A DNA stretch of 64,000 nucleotides from Epiperipatus broadwayi. Lineage: Eukaryota > Onychophora > Udeonychophora > Euonychophora > Peripatidae. The translations under genes were made by a program, and so were the position numbers. The stretch lies in the NCBI GenBank assembly GCA_028023455.1, contig JAQFVV010012572.1, positions 62,001 through 126,000 on the forward strand, in the 5' to 3' direction. The first letter of the stretch is position 1. The number at the start of each line of letters is the position of its first letter. Below are positions 37,166 to 48,965 of this stretch, one piece after another. The notes below the pieces were generated by a model that was given only the letters and a program-made list of their open reading frames with translations, was not told where the DNA came from and did no database searches.

Positions 37166-37371
37166 AATAACAATCATTTTCATATTTATCTAAAGTTTGG
37201 TGTGCCAATAATATGAACAGGGAAAGTTTGACAACTCCACATCAAATTGTAGTAAATTGTAGAAGTTCTAAGTAATACTTTCAATTGCAAAATATAATTA
37301 ACTTTTTGATAGAATTTGGTTATGTAATTAAGATGTATTAATTATTAAAATATGTCATTTACTTATTTAAG

Positions 37372-37528
37372 GTTACTTTCAAACAAAATTTAAGACATTG
37401 TGTAGTAATTGTACAGTTCCTTGCTTTGAAGAGAGTTATCCCACGTCTCTTTCTTATGCTCAATTGTCACGAAATATGATTGGAGAAGATCTTGCAAAGC
37501 AATTCAATGTGGATTTACAATATTTAAG
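37372..37528 (+). CDS. DEG/ENaC sodium channel subunit, exon 4 seen (thumb end and palm)
   Basis: Acceptor TTTAAG, donor GTAAAA, phase 1 in and 2 out. Split codon gives Arg 121; residues 122-172 follow. Three cysteines, TLCSNCTVPC (131, 134, 138), correspond to the family's C-x-C-P-x-P-C block, here with Val in place of the first Pro. It is followed by FEESYPTSLSYAQL, fitting x-C-x-x-x-x-Y-x-x-x-x-S-x-A, then LAKQFNVDLQYLR, fitting the stretch before the last palm strand. A sequon NCT lies at 133. Only a 95-bp intron separates it from the next exon, in contrast to all the other introns. Confidence 0.93.
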
Positions 37529-37623
37529 GTAAAATAAATGTTTGAGAAATTATTTGATTAAAAGAACACAGATAATAAAACGATTCTCTCTGAAATTTTC
37601 GTTTTTTTTTTATTTTCTTTTAG

Positions 37624-37715
37624 CAATAATTTTATTTTCTTGGATGTTTTCTATGAAGAACTGGCATATCAGAGATCAGAGCAGACCGCTGCTATTGTTC
37701 TTTCCTCTTTAATAA
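37624..37715 (+). CDS. DEG/ENaC sodium channel subunit, exon 5 seen (last palm strand)
   Basis: Acceptor CTTTTAG, donor GTAAGT, phase 2 in and 1 out. The split codon gives Ser 173, then NNFIFLDVFYEELAYQRSEQ and TAAIVLSSLI (residues 174-203). This matches the family's N-x-x-x-L-x-V-F-F/Y-E-x-L-x-Y-x-x-x-x-Q block, the palm strand that leads into TM2. The codon for the residue before Asp-Ile-Gly-Gly is split with the next exon and gives Ser 204. That is the position known in this family as the degenerin site, where a small residue is normal and a bulky one locks channels open. Confidence 0.95.
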
Positions 37716-38144
37716 GTAAGTATTTTAAGATAGACAAAACTTATTCTATATTATTATAGTTTTCGAAATGTAAGCATTTTTGTAAAGTAAAACAGCATTT
37801 AAATGTCATCTTTTATAACAGTCTTTAAATTCTATCTATATTTTTTATTATCAATAAAAAATTCGAATATATATTTAGTAACAATATAATTAAACTTCCC
37901 AATGGGAAATATTTTTACTTTACAGGCAATTATATATGTAAAATAATTAATAAAAACTATAGTTTATCATTAATATAAAAAATAAGTTAAACAATATACG
38001 TATTTCTTAATTGATATTTCACTATTTATCTATAAAAATTGGATAATGTCTGAGTATTTTTTATAAAATATTCACACACACACACATACATATATATAAT
38101 ATTATATTGATGCCATTTATTTAAAAAATTTATAACTGAAACAC

Positions 38145-38323
38145 ACAGGCTTATATATATATATCTGTTTCTATATATGTAATGTATAGGGTATATGAGC
38201 ACAGACTTTCACTCAACCCACCACTCTCCACTCTATCTCATAACACTGATGTGTTCAAGTGTATCAGTGTTATGAGATAGAGTGTAGAGTGGTGGGTTGA
38301 GTGAAAGTCTGTGCTTATATACC
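38145..38323. mobile_element. Family A minimal foldback: 61-bp arms, 12-bp loop
   Basis: Left arm 38190-38250 (GGTATATGAGCACAGACTTT to ATAACACTGAT) and right arm 38263-38323 are reverse complements with two mismatches; loop GTGTTCAAGTGT. The left outer end (CACACAGGCTTATATATATA) is the family A terminus. The sequence equals a family A copy with its middle removed. If transcribed with the gene, it would form a very stable RNA hairpin. Confidence 0.9.
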
Positions 38324-39029
38324 TTAAAAAATTTATGTGATTTTATATGGACAAAATTGTCTAACCATTTTAAATACTTGGAATGAAAATCTTTGGTCAT
38401 AGTACAATCATATGATTAGTTGCTTAAAAGACCAAGTGACATTAAAGCATCTATATAAAAAAAATCAAACAAAACAGTTTTTGTTTCAAATTGTCTAAAC
38501 TGAGATATTATGATTTTATTCCTAGGAAACATTCCAAAAACCTTTATCTCTAAAATCCACCATTTTCTCGATGTGCTAAATTCTAAATAATAAAATAATC
38601 ATGTAGTTTATAGTTCAAGATAGTTATGTTATGATTAAGCATTAAAATAGTACACTGAGCATAGAAGTTCCTCTTAATTTACCAAGCTGCAATTTTATTT
38701 ATTCTCTCAGGTATAAATCAACTTGTGAACTATTTGCTTTTGAGTTTGTTAGTGTATCAATTACTATGTTAAACTTAAAAATTTTTAGATTTTATTAAGT
38801 ATATGGTTGCTTATTTTTATAGCACTGCATTTATTATTATTGGTGTTTTATCTGTTATTTTGTAGGCAAAATAGGTATATGAGAACGTCTTGCTGTTTCT
38901 TAATTAGTTTTTTCAGCAATACAAACTATTATTGAGCTGCTCTCATATCTGATTGATTGAGATATGACTGAACACGCATTGCTACAATAGAAAACAATAA
39001 CATAGGAAAATTATCTGAGTTATATATAT

Positions 39030-41216
39030 TGTAACGTTCGTTACATTGTTTTTTTTTATATTTATTAAACATGAAAGTAAATTAAAAAGTTCGCATTTAA
39101 AAATTTTCTTTAAGAATTAAAAATTGAAACTAAATATCATCTTAAACTCATATATATTAAATCGCACAGATAAAAAAAAAAATTATTAAAATAAAACTGT
39201 ATTAAAAATAGAAAAGGTATTTTAAAAACAAAAACTTAAAAAGATTTAGAGATAAAAATATATATTTGATTTGGAAAACAGGTTAATTAATCAGAAATGG
39301 AAATGATTATTAATTAGTTAAATGTAAGCCAGCCTTGGGCATTTAAAATATAAAAACATCAGTCAGATAGAAAAACAATAGAAACAAATAGCCAATGAAA
39401 GAAATCCATCGGGAAATCGGACCTCAGCAAAAGGATCATCGCATCGATGACATAATGCCAAGTCAATCCTTCGAATACGTATAAAAGGAAAATTTGGAAG
39501 TGATTGATTATTGATTATTACGATGTGACTATATGTAGTAGTACGGAGTTGGAGATGATGGAATTGACAGACGCACTGTCAATTCTGTCAGCTGTTAAAG
39601 AAAGGAGAAATGAACTATCGTTTTCTTACATTGAGGACTAGTTAAAGCAAAAATCTCCGGATGGATAAATAAATCGGCCTTCAGAATATTAACCTCTTTA
39701 GGACGGCGTGGGAATTTACGTTCATGGCAAGCAACGGATAAAGTTGGACGTTTTAAAAATCGTAAGAACTTTATATTCACTTGAAACAATAAGAACTCTA
39801 AATTTTAAAACTTTTTGGTAAATAATGCAATAGAATCCTATCTGACCAAACTAAATTCTTTATTAATAGTGTTATTTGATGTATTTTTTTTCTTATTTAT
39901 GTAAAATCATTTCCATTTATTTATTTTTTATTCTTTAAGTTTTTATCATGATTTTTTTTTGTTTTTCGTTAAATTAATTATATAAATGTTAAACTTAAGT
40001 CGGGCGTGAATGGCTGTATAGATTTGTAAAGTTATATTAGGGGAGGGTAATCTTAGGTTATTTATGTCATTGTTAGATTGGGTCAATGGATTGGATATAT
40101 TGATGTAGTTAGTAGATGTAGTCGGAGATTCGCTACTGGCAGAATCGCTTCATACGCCGCACTCTCCCGTTTTGCTTATGGAAGGAATTATAAGATGCAG
40201 AGTGCAGTTCCTTTCTATAGAGTTTTTTTTTTATTGTTCTTCTCGTTAGATAGAAGTAATATTCCTGTCTAATGAGAGTCAATATCTTCTCTTAACCTTT
40301 TTGGTGCTGCCGTATTCCGTATTACATTGAATACATCGAAGTATCAGATGGATTGATGCCGGTTTGACTGCGAATTTTAGCCTAAGGTTAAATAGGGACA
40401 GAATATTTTATTTTCAAATGCAAATCTATGTGGTCTATTCATACTTGACCCTAAATAAAAATGCATTAAATTTAAGTTGTTTATAGACGCTTGCATGGAT
40501 TGGTTATCGGTTAAGTATGTTTTGGGTTTTCATATTTTATCAGAATATATAGACATTCGATAAATAATGATACCTTACGGTGAGTATCTAAAATGTATTT
40601 ATTCGGATGTCTTTTAAGTTATTGGTGACAATGCAAGTATCTTATGGTGAATACTATTGGGTTACGTATAAATTTCCCTCCGCAATTGTCAGTAATCAAT
40701 AATTTTGTATTTTGATCGTTTATGTTTACTTTGAAATGTTTTTGACCGTGAAATCTATGTAACCGATCTATATTCAACATTATAAACAAGCTTTCATAAA
40801 TTTATCTGTGCGAACTTAATTAAAATGTAAAATTAGAATATAATAGTAATTAAATGTAAATTAAAGTCAAAAATCAAAGTTAAAAATAATGTTAAAATGT
40901 AAAAGTAATACTAAAATAATTTTAAATCTTATATATATGTGCATAAATAAATGTTTGTAAGCTAATTACTGGCAGTGGCTTATTTTATTTATTTTTTAAT
41001 GTTGAAATCTAATTAGATAAGATATGATATTATTAAATCTCTGCTACTCCCTGAGCTAGTGACATGGGCTAACGACCGGAACCAAAATATTTTTTAAAAA
41101 AAATTTTTTTTTTTGACTTACGTATCTGTCTACTTTATAAATTTTTCTAGGTTCAAATGTCAAGATGGCGCCCCGTAGTGCAGATTACGTTAAGTCGCCT
41201 TCTCCGGATCGTTACA
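39030..41216 (+). mobile_element. 5' LTR of an LTR retroelement (2187 bp)
   Basis: Starts TGTAACG and ends CGTTACA, a perfect 7-bp inverted terminus of the TG...CA type. It is followed after AC by an 18-bp primer-binding site. Matches 41970-44156 with roughly 26 substitutions and a few length changes (counted by eye, about 1.2 percent). The flanking ATAT before it and ATAT after the 3' LTR would fit a 4-bp target duplication, though the flank is itself TA repeats. Contains two copies of a 20-bp near-palindrome (40566 and 40635). The short frames on both strands at 39595-39789 and 40078-40272 recur in the other LTR simply because the LTRs are copies. Confidence 0.9.
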
Positions 41217-41969
41217 ACTGGCGCCCAACGTGGGGCCGATCTTTAATAAAAACCACATATACCCTGAGTAAATTTCTTTTTTCAAAATGAAATATTTTAT
41301 CTGTTTACATAAGTCGTATACTTTAAATCTTATAAAAGCTCTGCCAGTAAAAGAAATTGCGCATATATATTAAACACAAGAAAGTGAAAAAAAATTTTAA
41401 AAACTAATTTTTGTAAAAAAAAAAAAAGTCAAAAGGTTGCAATAAATATGTTTTTTTTTTGTTGATATATATTATGCTTTAACGTGTATAGGCGCGCACA
41501 GCCACGTAAGTTTATGATCGAAATGTGGTACCTTACGATAAGTACCATTGGGAATTTACTTCAGTGTAATCCTATTTAAGCATTTCAATCAGTCATAAAT
41601 AAGTTGGTGGTATGTATAATTGTGCTGCAAATATACACGTATAAATCCATTATCTTTCAAAATGTATTTAGTTCAATGCAACCTTCTTAAATAAATAATT
41701 TAAATAACTTGCTTGTCATGCCGTATGGAAAAATAAAATGTATAAGAAAAAATAATAGAATTCTCGGGGGGAGAAGGTGTAAACGTAAATGGTCCTTAGG
41801 TAAGCGATAGTCAACATTTTCTTTTTCTTTTTGGATATAGTCTTTTTGTAAAATTATTAACCGGATGTTTTGTAAATGTCTTTGTCAATCGTGTACCGGA
41901 ATTACTAACCCTAAGTAAAATATTTTTTTTTATCATTTTTTTAAGCAACTTTACTGATATGTAATGAGC
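41217..41969 (+). mobile_element. Interior of the LTR element, about 0.75 kb, no gag or pol
   Basis: After AC comes TGGCGCCCAACGTGGGGC (41219-41236), complementary to the 3' end of lysine tRNA of the Lys1,2 type as I recall it; this primer site is used by several retroelement groups. The remainder has no usable frame and no sign of protease, reverse transcriptase or integrase. A purine run CGGGGGGAGAAGG at 41764-41776 is followed by TGTAAAC and could be a polypurine tract, but it lies about 195 bp before the 3' LTR rather than next to it. The element is thus non-autonomous or internally deleted. Class (Ty3-like or other) cannot be told without pol. Confidence 0.75.
41219..41236 (+). promoter_or_regulatory. 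Retroelement primer-binding site, lysine tRNA type
   Basis: The 18 bases TGGCGCCCAACGTGGGGC lie two bases after the LTR end, the usual place for a tRNA primer site. The TGG start pairs with the tRNA CCA end. Confidence 0.85.
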
Positions 41970-44156
41970 ACAGACGTTCGTTACATTGTTTTTTTATATA
42001 TTTATTAAACATGAAAGTAAATTAAAAAGTTCGCATTTAAAAATTTTCTTTAAGAATTAAAAATTGAAACTAAATATCATCTTAAACTCATATATATTAA
42101 ATCGCACAGATAAAAAAAAAATTATTAAAATAAAACTGTATTAAAAATAGAAAAGGTATTTTAAAAACAAAAACTTAAAAAGATTTAGAGATAAAAATAT
42201 ATATTTGATTTGGAAAACAGGTTAATTAATCAGAAATGGAAATGATTATTAATTAGTTAAATGTAAACCAGTCTTGGGCATTTAAAATGTAAAAACATCA
42301 GTCAGATAGGAAAACAATAGAAACAAATAGCCAATGAAAGAAATCCATCGGGAAATCGGACCTCAGCGAAAGGATCATCGCATCGATGACATAATGCCAA
42401 GTCAATCCTTCGAATATGTATAAAAGGAAAATTTGGAAGTGATTGATTATTGATTATTATGATGTGACTATATGTAGTAGTACGGAGTTGGAGGTGATGG
42501 AATTGACAGACGCACTGTCAATTCTGTCAGCTGTTAAAGAAAGGAGAAATGAACTATCGTTTTCTTACATTGAGGACTAGTTAAAGCAAAAATCTCCGGA
42601 TGGATAAATAAATCGGCCTTCAGAATATTAACCTCTTTAGGACAGCGTGGGAATTTACATTCATGGCAAGCAACGGATAAAGTTGGACGTTTTAAAAATC
42701 GTAAGAACTTTATATTCACTTGAAACAATAAGAACTCTAAATTTTAAAACTTTTTGGTAAATAATGCAATAGAATCCTATCTGACCAAACTAAATTCTTT
42801 ATTAATAGTGTTATTTGATGTATTTTTTTTCTTATTTATGTAAAATCATTTCCATTTATTTATTTTTTATTCTTTAAGTTTTTATCATGATTTTTTTTTT
42901 GTTTTTCGTTAAATTAATTATATAAATGTTAAACTTAAGTCGGGCGTGAATGGCTATATAGATTTGTAAAGTTATATTAGGGGAGGGTAATCTTAGGTTA
43001 TTTATGTCATTGTTAGATTGGGTCAATGGATTGGATATATTGATGTAGTTAGTAGATGTAGTCGGAGATTCGCTACTGGCAGAATCACTTCATACGCCAC
43101 ACTCTCCCGTTTTGCTTATGGAAGGAATTATAAGACGCAGAGCGCAGTTCCTTTCTATAGAGTTTTTTTTTTATTGTTCTTCTCGTTAGATAGAAGTAAT
43201 ATTCCTGTCTAATGAGAGTCAATATCTTCTCTTAACCTTTTTGGTGCTGCCGTATTCCGTATTACATTGAATACATCGATGTATCAGATGGATTGATGCT
43301 GGTTTGACTGCAAATTTTAGCCTAAGGTTAAATAGGGACAGAATATTTTATTTTCAAATGCAAATCTATGTGGTCTATTCATACTTGACCCTAAATAAAA
43401 ATGCATTAAATTTAAGTTGTTTATAGATGCTTGCATGGATTGGTTATCGGTTAAGTATGTTTTGGGTTTTCATATTTGATCAGAATATATAGACATTCGA
43501 TAAATAATGATACCTTATGGTGAGTATCTAAAATGTATTTATTCGGATGTCTTTTAAGTTATTGGTGACAATGCAAGTATCTTATGGTGAATACTATTGG
43601 GTTACGTATAAATTTCCCTCCGCAATTGTCAGTAATCAATAATTTTGTATTTTGATCGTTTATGTTTACTTTGAAATGTTTTTGACCGTGAAATCTATGT
43701 AACCGATCTATATTCAACATTATAAACAAGCTTTCATAAATTTATCTGTGCGAACTTAATTAAAATGTAAAATTAGAATATAATAGTAATTAAATGTAAA
43801 TTAAAGTCAAAAATCAAAGTTAAAAATAATGTTAAAATGTAAAACTAATACTAAAATAATTTTAAATCTTATATATATGTGCATAAATAAATGTTTGTAA
43901 GCTAATTACTGGCAGTGGCTTATTTTATTTATTTTTTAATGTTGAAATCTAATTAGATAAGATATGATATTATTAAATCTCTGCTACTCCCTGAGCTAGT
44001 GACATGGGCTAACGACCGGAACCAAAATATTTTTTAAAAAAAATTTTTTTTTTTGACTTACGTATCTGTCTACTTTATAAATTTTTCTAGGTTCAAATGT
44101 CAAGATGGCGCCCCGTAGTGCAGATTACGTTAAGTTGCCTTCTCTGGATCGTTACA
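41970..44156 (+). mobile_element. 3' LTR of the LTR retroelement
   Basis: Homology to the 5' LTR begins at ACGTTCGTTACATTG (41974); the expected first four bases TGTA are replaced (ACAG). The end CGTTACA at 44150-44156 is intact and abuts ATATATAT. Of about 26 differences to the 5' LTR, about 14 are CG to TG or CA changes. Same-strand orientation as the channel gene means its polyadenylation signals could act on the host transcript, but nothing here shows that they do. Confidence 0.88.
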
Positions 44157-47100
44157 ATATATATATGTAAAAAATTAAAACATATTGAAATATATAAATA
44201 AATCTAAAAAGATATATCAATCACTAAAAACATACTATATTTTAAAAAAATATTAATAAATCACACTGCAATATATATATAATAGAATAAATTCTACAAG
44301 AATATGTAGATAATTATCAACTATTACAGCAAGAAATTTTGGTATAAAATAATCTTTATTACTTGTGCTAAGCCAAGATTTTGATATGGCATATCTTTAT
44401 CAAAGCACTACTAAAGTGAATATTATTCACTGATTATAATATATTTGCATATTTGCATGTATAAATTGATCTAGCAGTTAGCTATGTCATTAGATTAAAT
44501 GACTAGTGTTTGCTAAGAGAAATGCTACTGGTTCTTATATTTATGGAGTTCTTAGAGTTAATTATGTGCCATGCTTCTTTTATTTTTCATTTTCTATTAT
44601 TATTTTTTAGACAAGTAATTTTAGCATTAGTAGGTTTAAAGGAATGACCAGATTTTTTCTCATGGTTTACAAATATTGAACTATAAGTGCTGTTGCATTT
44701 AGCTCTGTTATATTAATGAACTTGCTTAGTGATTCTCATTTTTAAGTTTGCACATGTCTCCATAGTATCTGACATAGCAGAATTAACAATCCAGAGTTAT
44801 ACCAATTGAGCTTTATTATCATCATTAATCTTATCTTTGGAATTATTGATAAGTTTATTTAGTAATAAGGAGCATCTAAAACCAATAATAAAATTAAACC
44901 AATATTAAAATTCTTGTGCATAATTTATATTGTTTTTTGAATGTATATTAGGGATATAAAGCATGGAAATGCATTGTTTAGAATCGGATATTCTATCAAA
45001 TTTATGTCTATTTTTAAATTTTCTTAGCTGTTTGTCAAGCATGACCCTAGAATAACCAAATTTAATTAAATGTGTTTTATAACACTCTAAATTATTTTCT
45101 TTCTCAGCTTCAAATTTATAAAGTTTTGAATTCCTAAACAAAAAAGTTTTAAACCTGCCGTTTTATATTGAAATGGGATCTTTGAGGGTGGATGCAGATA
45201 ACCCCTAAGACTAAAAGATTTTACAATCAATAAATAATTAATAATAATACAAAATTTGTACTGTTCAAGTTAATATAAAAAGACAAATATAATACAATAA
45301 GACTCAAGAGCTCTGAGCTAACTTTCAGCAAGTTACTACCAGAATCATAGTGCTATCATTAACTGCATTGTTAAAAATATATACATATATAAATAAAGCA
45401 CAATGTGGAATATTTTCTATTAATAGAATGAGGATCCCTAGAAATAGCCCACACACTTCTTTATATTTTCTTTGTCCCTCTCTGGGCATAATGTTTTAAC
45501 ATTAGAGGGGGGGGGAATATATTTCCCATAGTCTTCTCATGATCAAAAAAGATTGATTTATATTCATGATTTGACTTCACTTTATCATGTATTTATGAGT
45601 AATGGGCAACTCTCATTGATTTATTAGTGTGAGATTCTCCATAACACACCATGTTACAAACCACAGCAGGGCATGAAATTTTATATATAATCTGGGAGGC
45701 ATGCTCAAATGTAATTCTGTCCTTACTGTTGTTTAAAGTATGAACTTAATAAAATATCAGTGTTGAATTGTGTATATTTCTTTAACAATAATCATCCTTA
45801 CTTATTTCTCTAGACTTGCCATAAAAATGCATTGGTTTTATGCAAATCAGTTTTATTTGTTTTGAGAATATGAATATTTCTCAATTTTCTGATTCCACTT
45901 GTTGTAGAAGGACTGATATCTTATTATTTATTAAAATGCATATTCTTTTTGCAAGTTATCTTCTGTCTAGCACAATTTGAAATTCACTTTGAAACTCTCT
46001 TTTATATATATAGATGACCTCTAATCACTTATAAAATAAAAGCCATGCAACTCATTTGAAATTGAAATAAAAGATGGATATAACTACCAATATTAATATT
46101 TAAAGTAACATATTAATAACCTATTAAAAATAACAAACTAAAAAAGATTTTTAAAAATTACATTATAAAATCGTCTTGCACACATATATAAATACACAGA
46201 TCAATTCTATATGTTAAATGAAATGCATATCTATACATATTCCTAGCTGGATTTTCTGTTTTAAATAACTACCCTTAACATTATGTAAGGAAAAATGAAA
46301 TAATATATAACTTGTTAATGATATATGTTCTTGATGCAAAAATTCATCATGTTAACTTGTTTATGTTCAAAAACTATACCAAACAAGTAAATTTTTAAAT
46401 ATATAAAATCTTAAAAGGAACCTTGAGGACAGGGGGGCCCATAATGAAGCATTCACTAATTACTTCTTCTCTTATCAAAATTTATACTATTATATTGAAA
46501 AACTATTTTAATCAGCTATAATAAATGCAAGTCTAATGTACATCCTTTAAGTTTTGATAATTTCTTTTGCAAATGTTCTTTATTTTATGCTGCAATCCTA
46601 TGTCAGTAATTTTGCTGAATTCCAATCTATTCATTCTTCTTCAGTTTGTAAATACGCTATCAACTGAGAACAATTTAAAGTCTGGTGAGAAATGCCTTCT
46701 TTTTCATTATTTCTATATTATAAAGAGAGAGAAAATTATTGGGAAAAAACTTTTCCAATGATTTATTTTAACTATTTTAAATTGTTTGTCTTTCATCCCT
46801 TATTCTAAATATAATTTATATTTTTATAATAGTTGTAATATTTTTGTAGATTAACTTGTATAAATGTTATTTTTAAATGTTAATCTACTAATAACGGAGA
46901 ACTTTTTTTAATTTAATGAAAGTTTCCATTATTTAAATATTAATGATTCTTTTATTGTTCTTACTAATGAGTTTTTACATAATATAATCTAATAACATCC
47001 TTTTCTTTAAGTGTTTTCATTTTATTACATGATTATGTAGGTTGGGCAGGGGGGAAGGGACTTTTATCATATTTGTGCTATCAATTTCATTAGAAAAAAA

Positions 47101-48078
47101 ATTAAAGACATACTATTAATTTTAAAAAATGAAAACTACCATTTAATTCAAAAGAATGAGATTATTTAAATATATAAAAGAGAAAAAAAAAATCAAAATT
47201 GAATAACGTAGATTATTATGTGAAAGTTGGGAGAGGGGGGGCATAAAATTGATTTATTAATTTATACTCTTTAAAAAGATAAAATTTTATTTTTAAAAAA
47301 AAAACCCGCAACAAATTTTAACATTATTTCAATAAATGATTTGTTTATACCGTGTTATAATTTTATTTGAAGTTTACTAATAAGTTTTATAATTTTATTT
47401 GAAGTTGCTTCATTCTCAGTTGTGAATTTTAAGCTTCTGCTATTAAACAAACTTTTTGCATATCCCTTCCCCCTTTTCAGGATTTGCAATTTCCAGTTTA
47501 AGAATTAGGTTAGGTTTTACTGAAATACAGGCTTATTATATACCTGTATCAATATATAGGGTATATGAGGACAGACTTTCACACCACCCCCAGCTCATCA
47601 CTCTATCTTATATCACTGATACACTTGAACACATATATGTTGAAAAGATAAATAATCACCAATATCCGTATTTCATGCTAAACCAGCAATCATCAGTTAG
47701 TCCAGATTACCATCTCACACATATATGCAATAAGTGCTCAGATATATATTAAGATAGACAATCTTCATACTTCAATGGACAGGCTTCAATCCACTCCACA
47801 CTCCAACTTTTCAACTGTCCTCAGGGTAGCCTTTGAGCGTTCCATGATCAGATTTTCAATTGGATGGACAGTTGAAGAGTTGGAGTGCGGAGTGGTTTGA
47901 AGCCTGTCCATTGAAGTATGAAGATTGTCTATCTTAATATATATCTGAGCACTTATTGCATATATGTGTGGAGATGATAATCTGGACCAACTGATGATTG
48001 CTGGTTTGGCATGAAATACGTATATTGGTGATTATTTATCTTTTCGACATATATGTGTTCAAGTGTATCAGTGATATG

Positions 48079-48965
48079 GGTACTATGGTATTAGAGCGGC
48101 GACATGAAGAATTATAATCGTTTAATCATTAAATTAATTAGGTTATTAAATCAAAAACATTTTAAAATCTACATTTTAAAAAAAAAACAATTTAACAAAA
48201 AAAATACGAAAAATATTAATGTGAAGAATAGTTAAAATGCATGTTTAAATCATATTGAGTGTGTGTTTGCACGTGCATATTCTGCATAATCTATTTTAAT
48301 ACATTGTACAGGTTTACACCTGCATTTATACATGTAATATATGCGGGATTCGAACTCAGACTTTTACACGACCTATAACTCTCAGTGCCATCTTATATGG
48401 CTGACTCACCTGATCATACACATGTTGAAAAGATAAATAATCACCAATATATGTATTTCGTGCTAAACCAGCATTCATCAGTTGGTTCAGATTACCATCT
48501 CCACACATATATACAATTAGGACTCAGCTTTATATTAAGATAACCAATCTTCATACTTTAATGAGTGCTGATTTAGCACGAAATACGTCTACTGGCGATT
48601 ATTTATCTTTTCAACATGTGTGTGATCAGGTGAGTCAGCAATATAAGAAGGCACTGAGAGTTGTAGGTCGTGTGAAAGTCTGAGTTCGAATCCCGCATAT
48701 ATTACATATATAAATGCAGGTGTAAGCCTGTAGAGTGTATTAAAATAGTTTATGCAGAATATGCATGTGCAAACACATACCCAATTAAATTTAAACACGC
48801 ATTTTAATATTCTTTACATTAATGCTTTTCGTATTTTTTTTTTTTGTTAAATTGTTATTTTTTTAAAATGTAGATTTTAAAATATGTTTTTGATTTAATA
48901 ACCTAATTAATTTAATGATTAAACGATTATAATTCTTCATGTCGCAGCTCTAATATCACAGTACC
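48079..48965. mobile_element. hAT-like non-autonomous foldback with 8-bp target duplication
   Basis: 887-bp palindromic element. Ends GGTACTATGGTATTAGAGCG and, in reverse complement, GGTACTGTGATATTAGAGCT, continuing as inverted arms (GCGACATGAAGAATTATAAT etc.) for well over 150 bp each side and then as arms of a family A relative (48318-48720). It is flanked by GTGATATG at 48071-48078 and 48966-48973, a perfect 8-bp direct repeat created within the host family A copy. Eight-base duplications are typical of hAT transposons; the superfamily is inferred from that alone. No transposase is present. Confidence 0.85.
48318..48720. mobile_element. Family A relative inside the hAT-like element, with tRNA-like B box
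   Basis: Left arm 48315-48490 and right arm 48564-48725, with a loop of about 70 bp. It carries GGGATTCGAACTCAGACTTT on + (reverse GAGTTCGAATCCC, a good match to the tRNA B box). CACACATGTTGAAAAGATAA and CGTGCTAAACCAGCATTCAT tie it to family A. This is the copy that best supports a tRNA-related origin for one end of the family. Confidence 0.7.

Larger units (their letters stand above)
27501..37371 (+). other. Intron C (9.9 kb)
   Basis: Phase 1 intron. Contains the 435-bp tandem array and a family A foldback. Stretches 27510-28150, 30451-33440 and 34360-36850 show only AT-rich sequence, short duplications (31187-31255 and 35448-35500) and no recognised gene. The block 33490-33740 is GC-richer, with an open minus-strand frame of 73 codons that I do not recognise. 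Confidence 0.8.

Noticed and set aside
39595-43212. Two pairs of 64-codon frames, nearly identical between 39.6-40.3 kb and 42.5-43.2 kb
   Set aside because: Conservation is explained by their lying in the two LTRs of one element. No family similarity, and the changes between copies include amino-acid replacements as expected of neutral drift.
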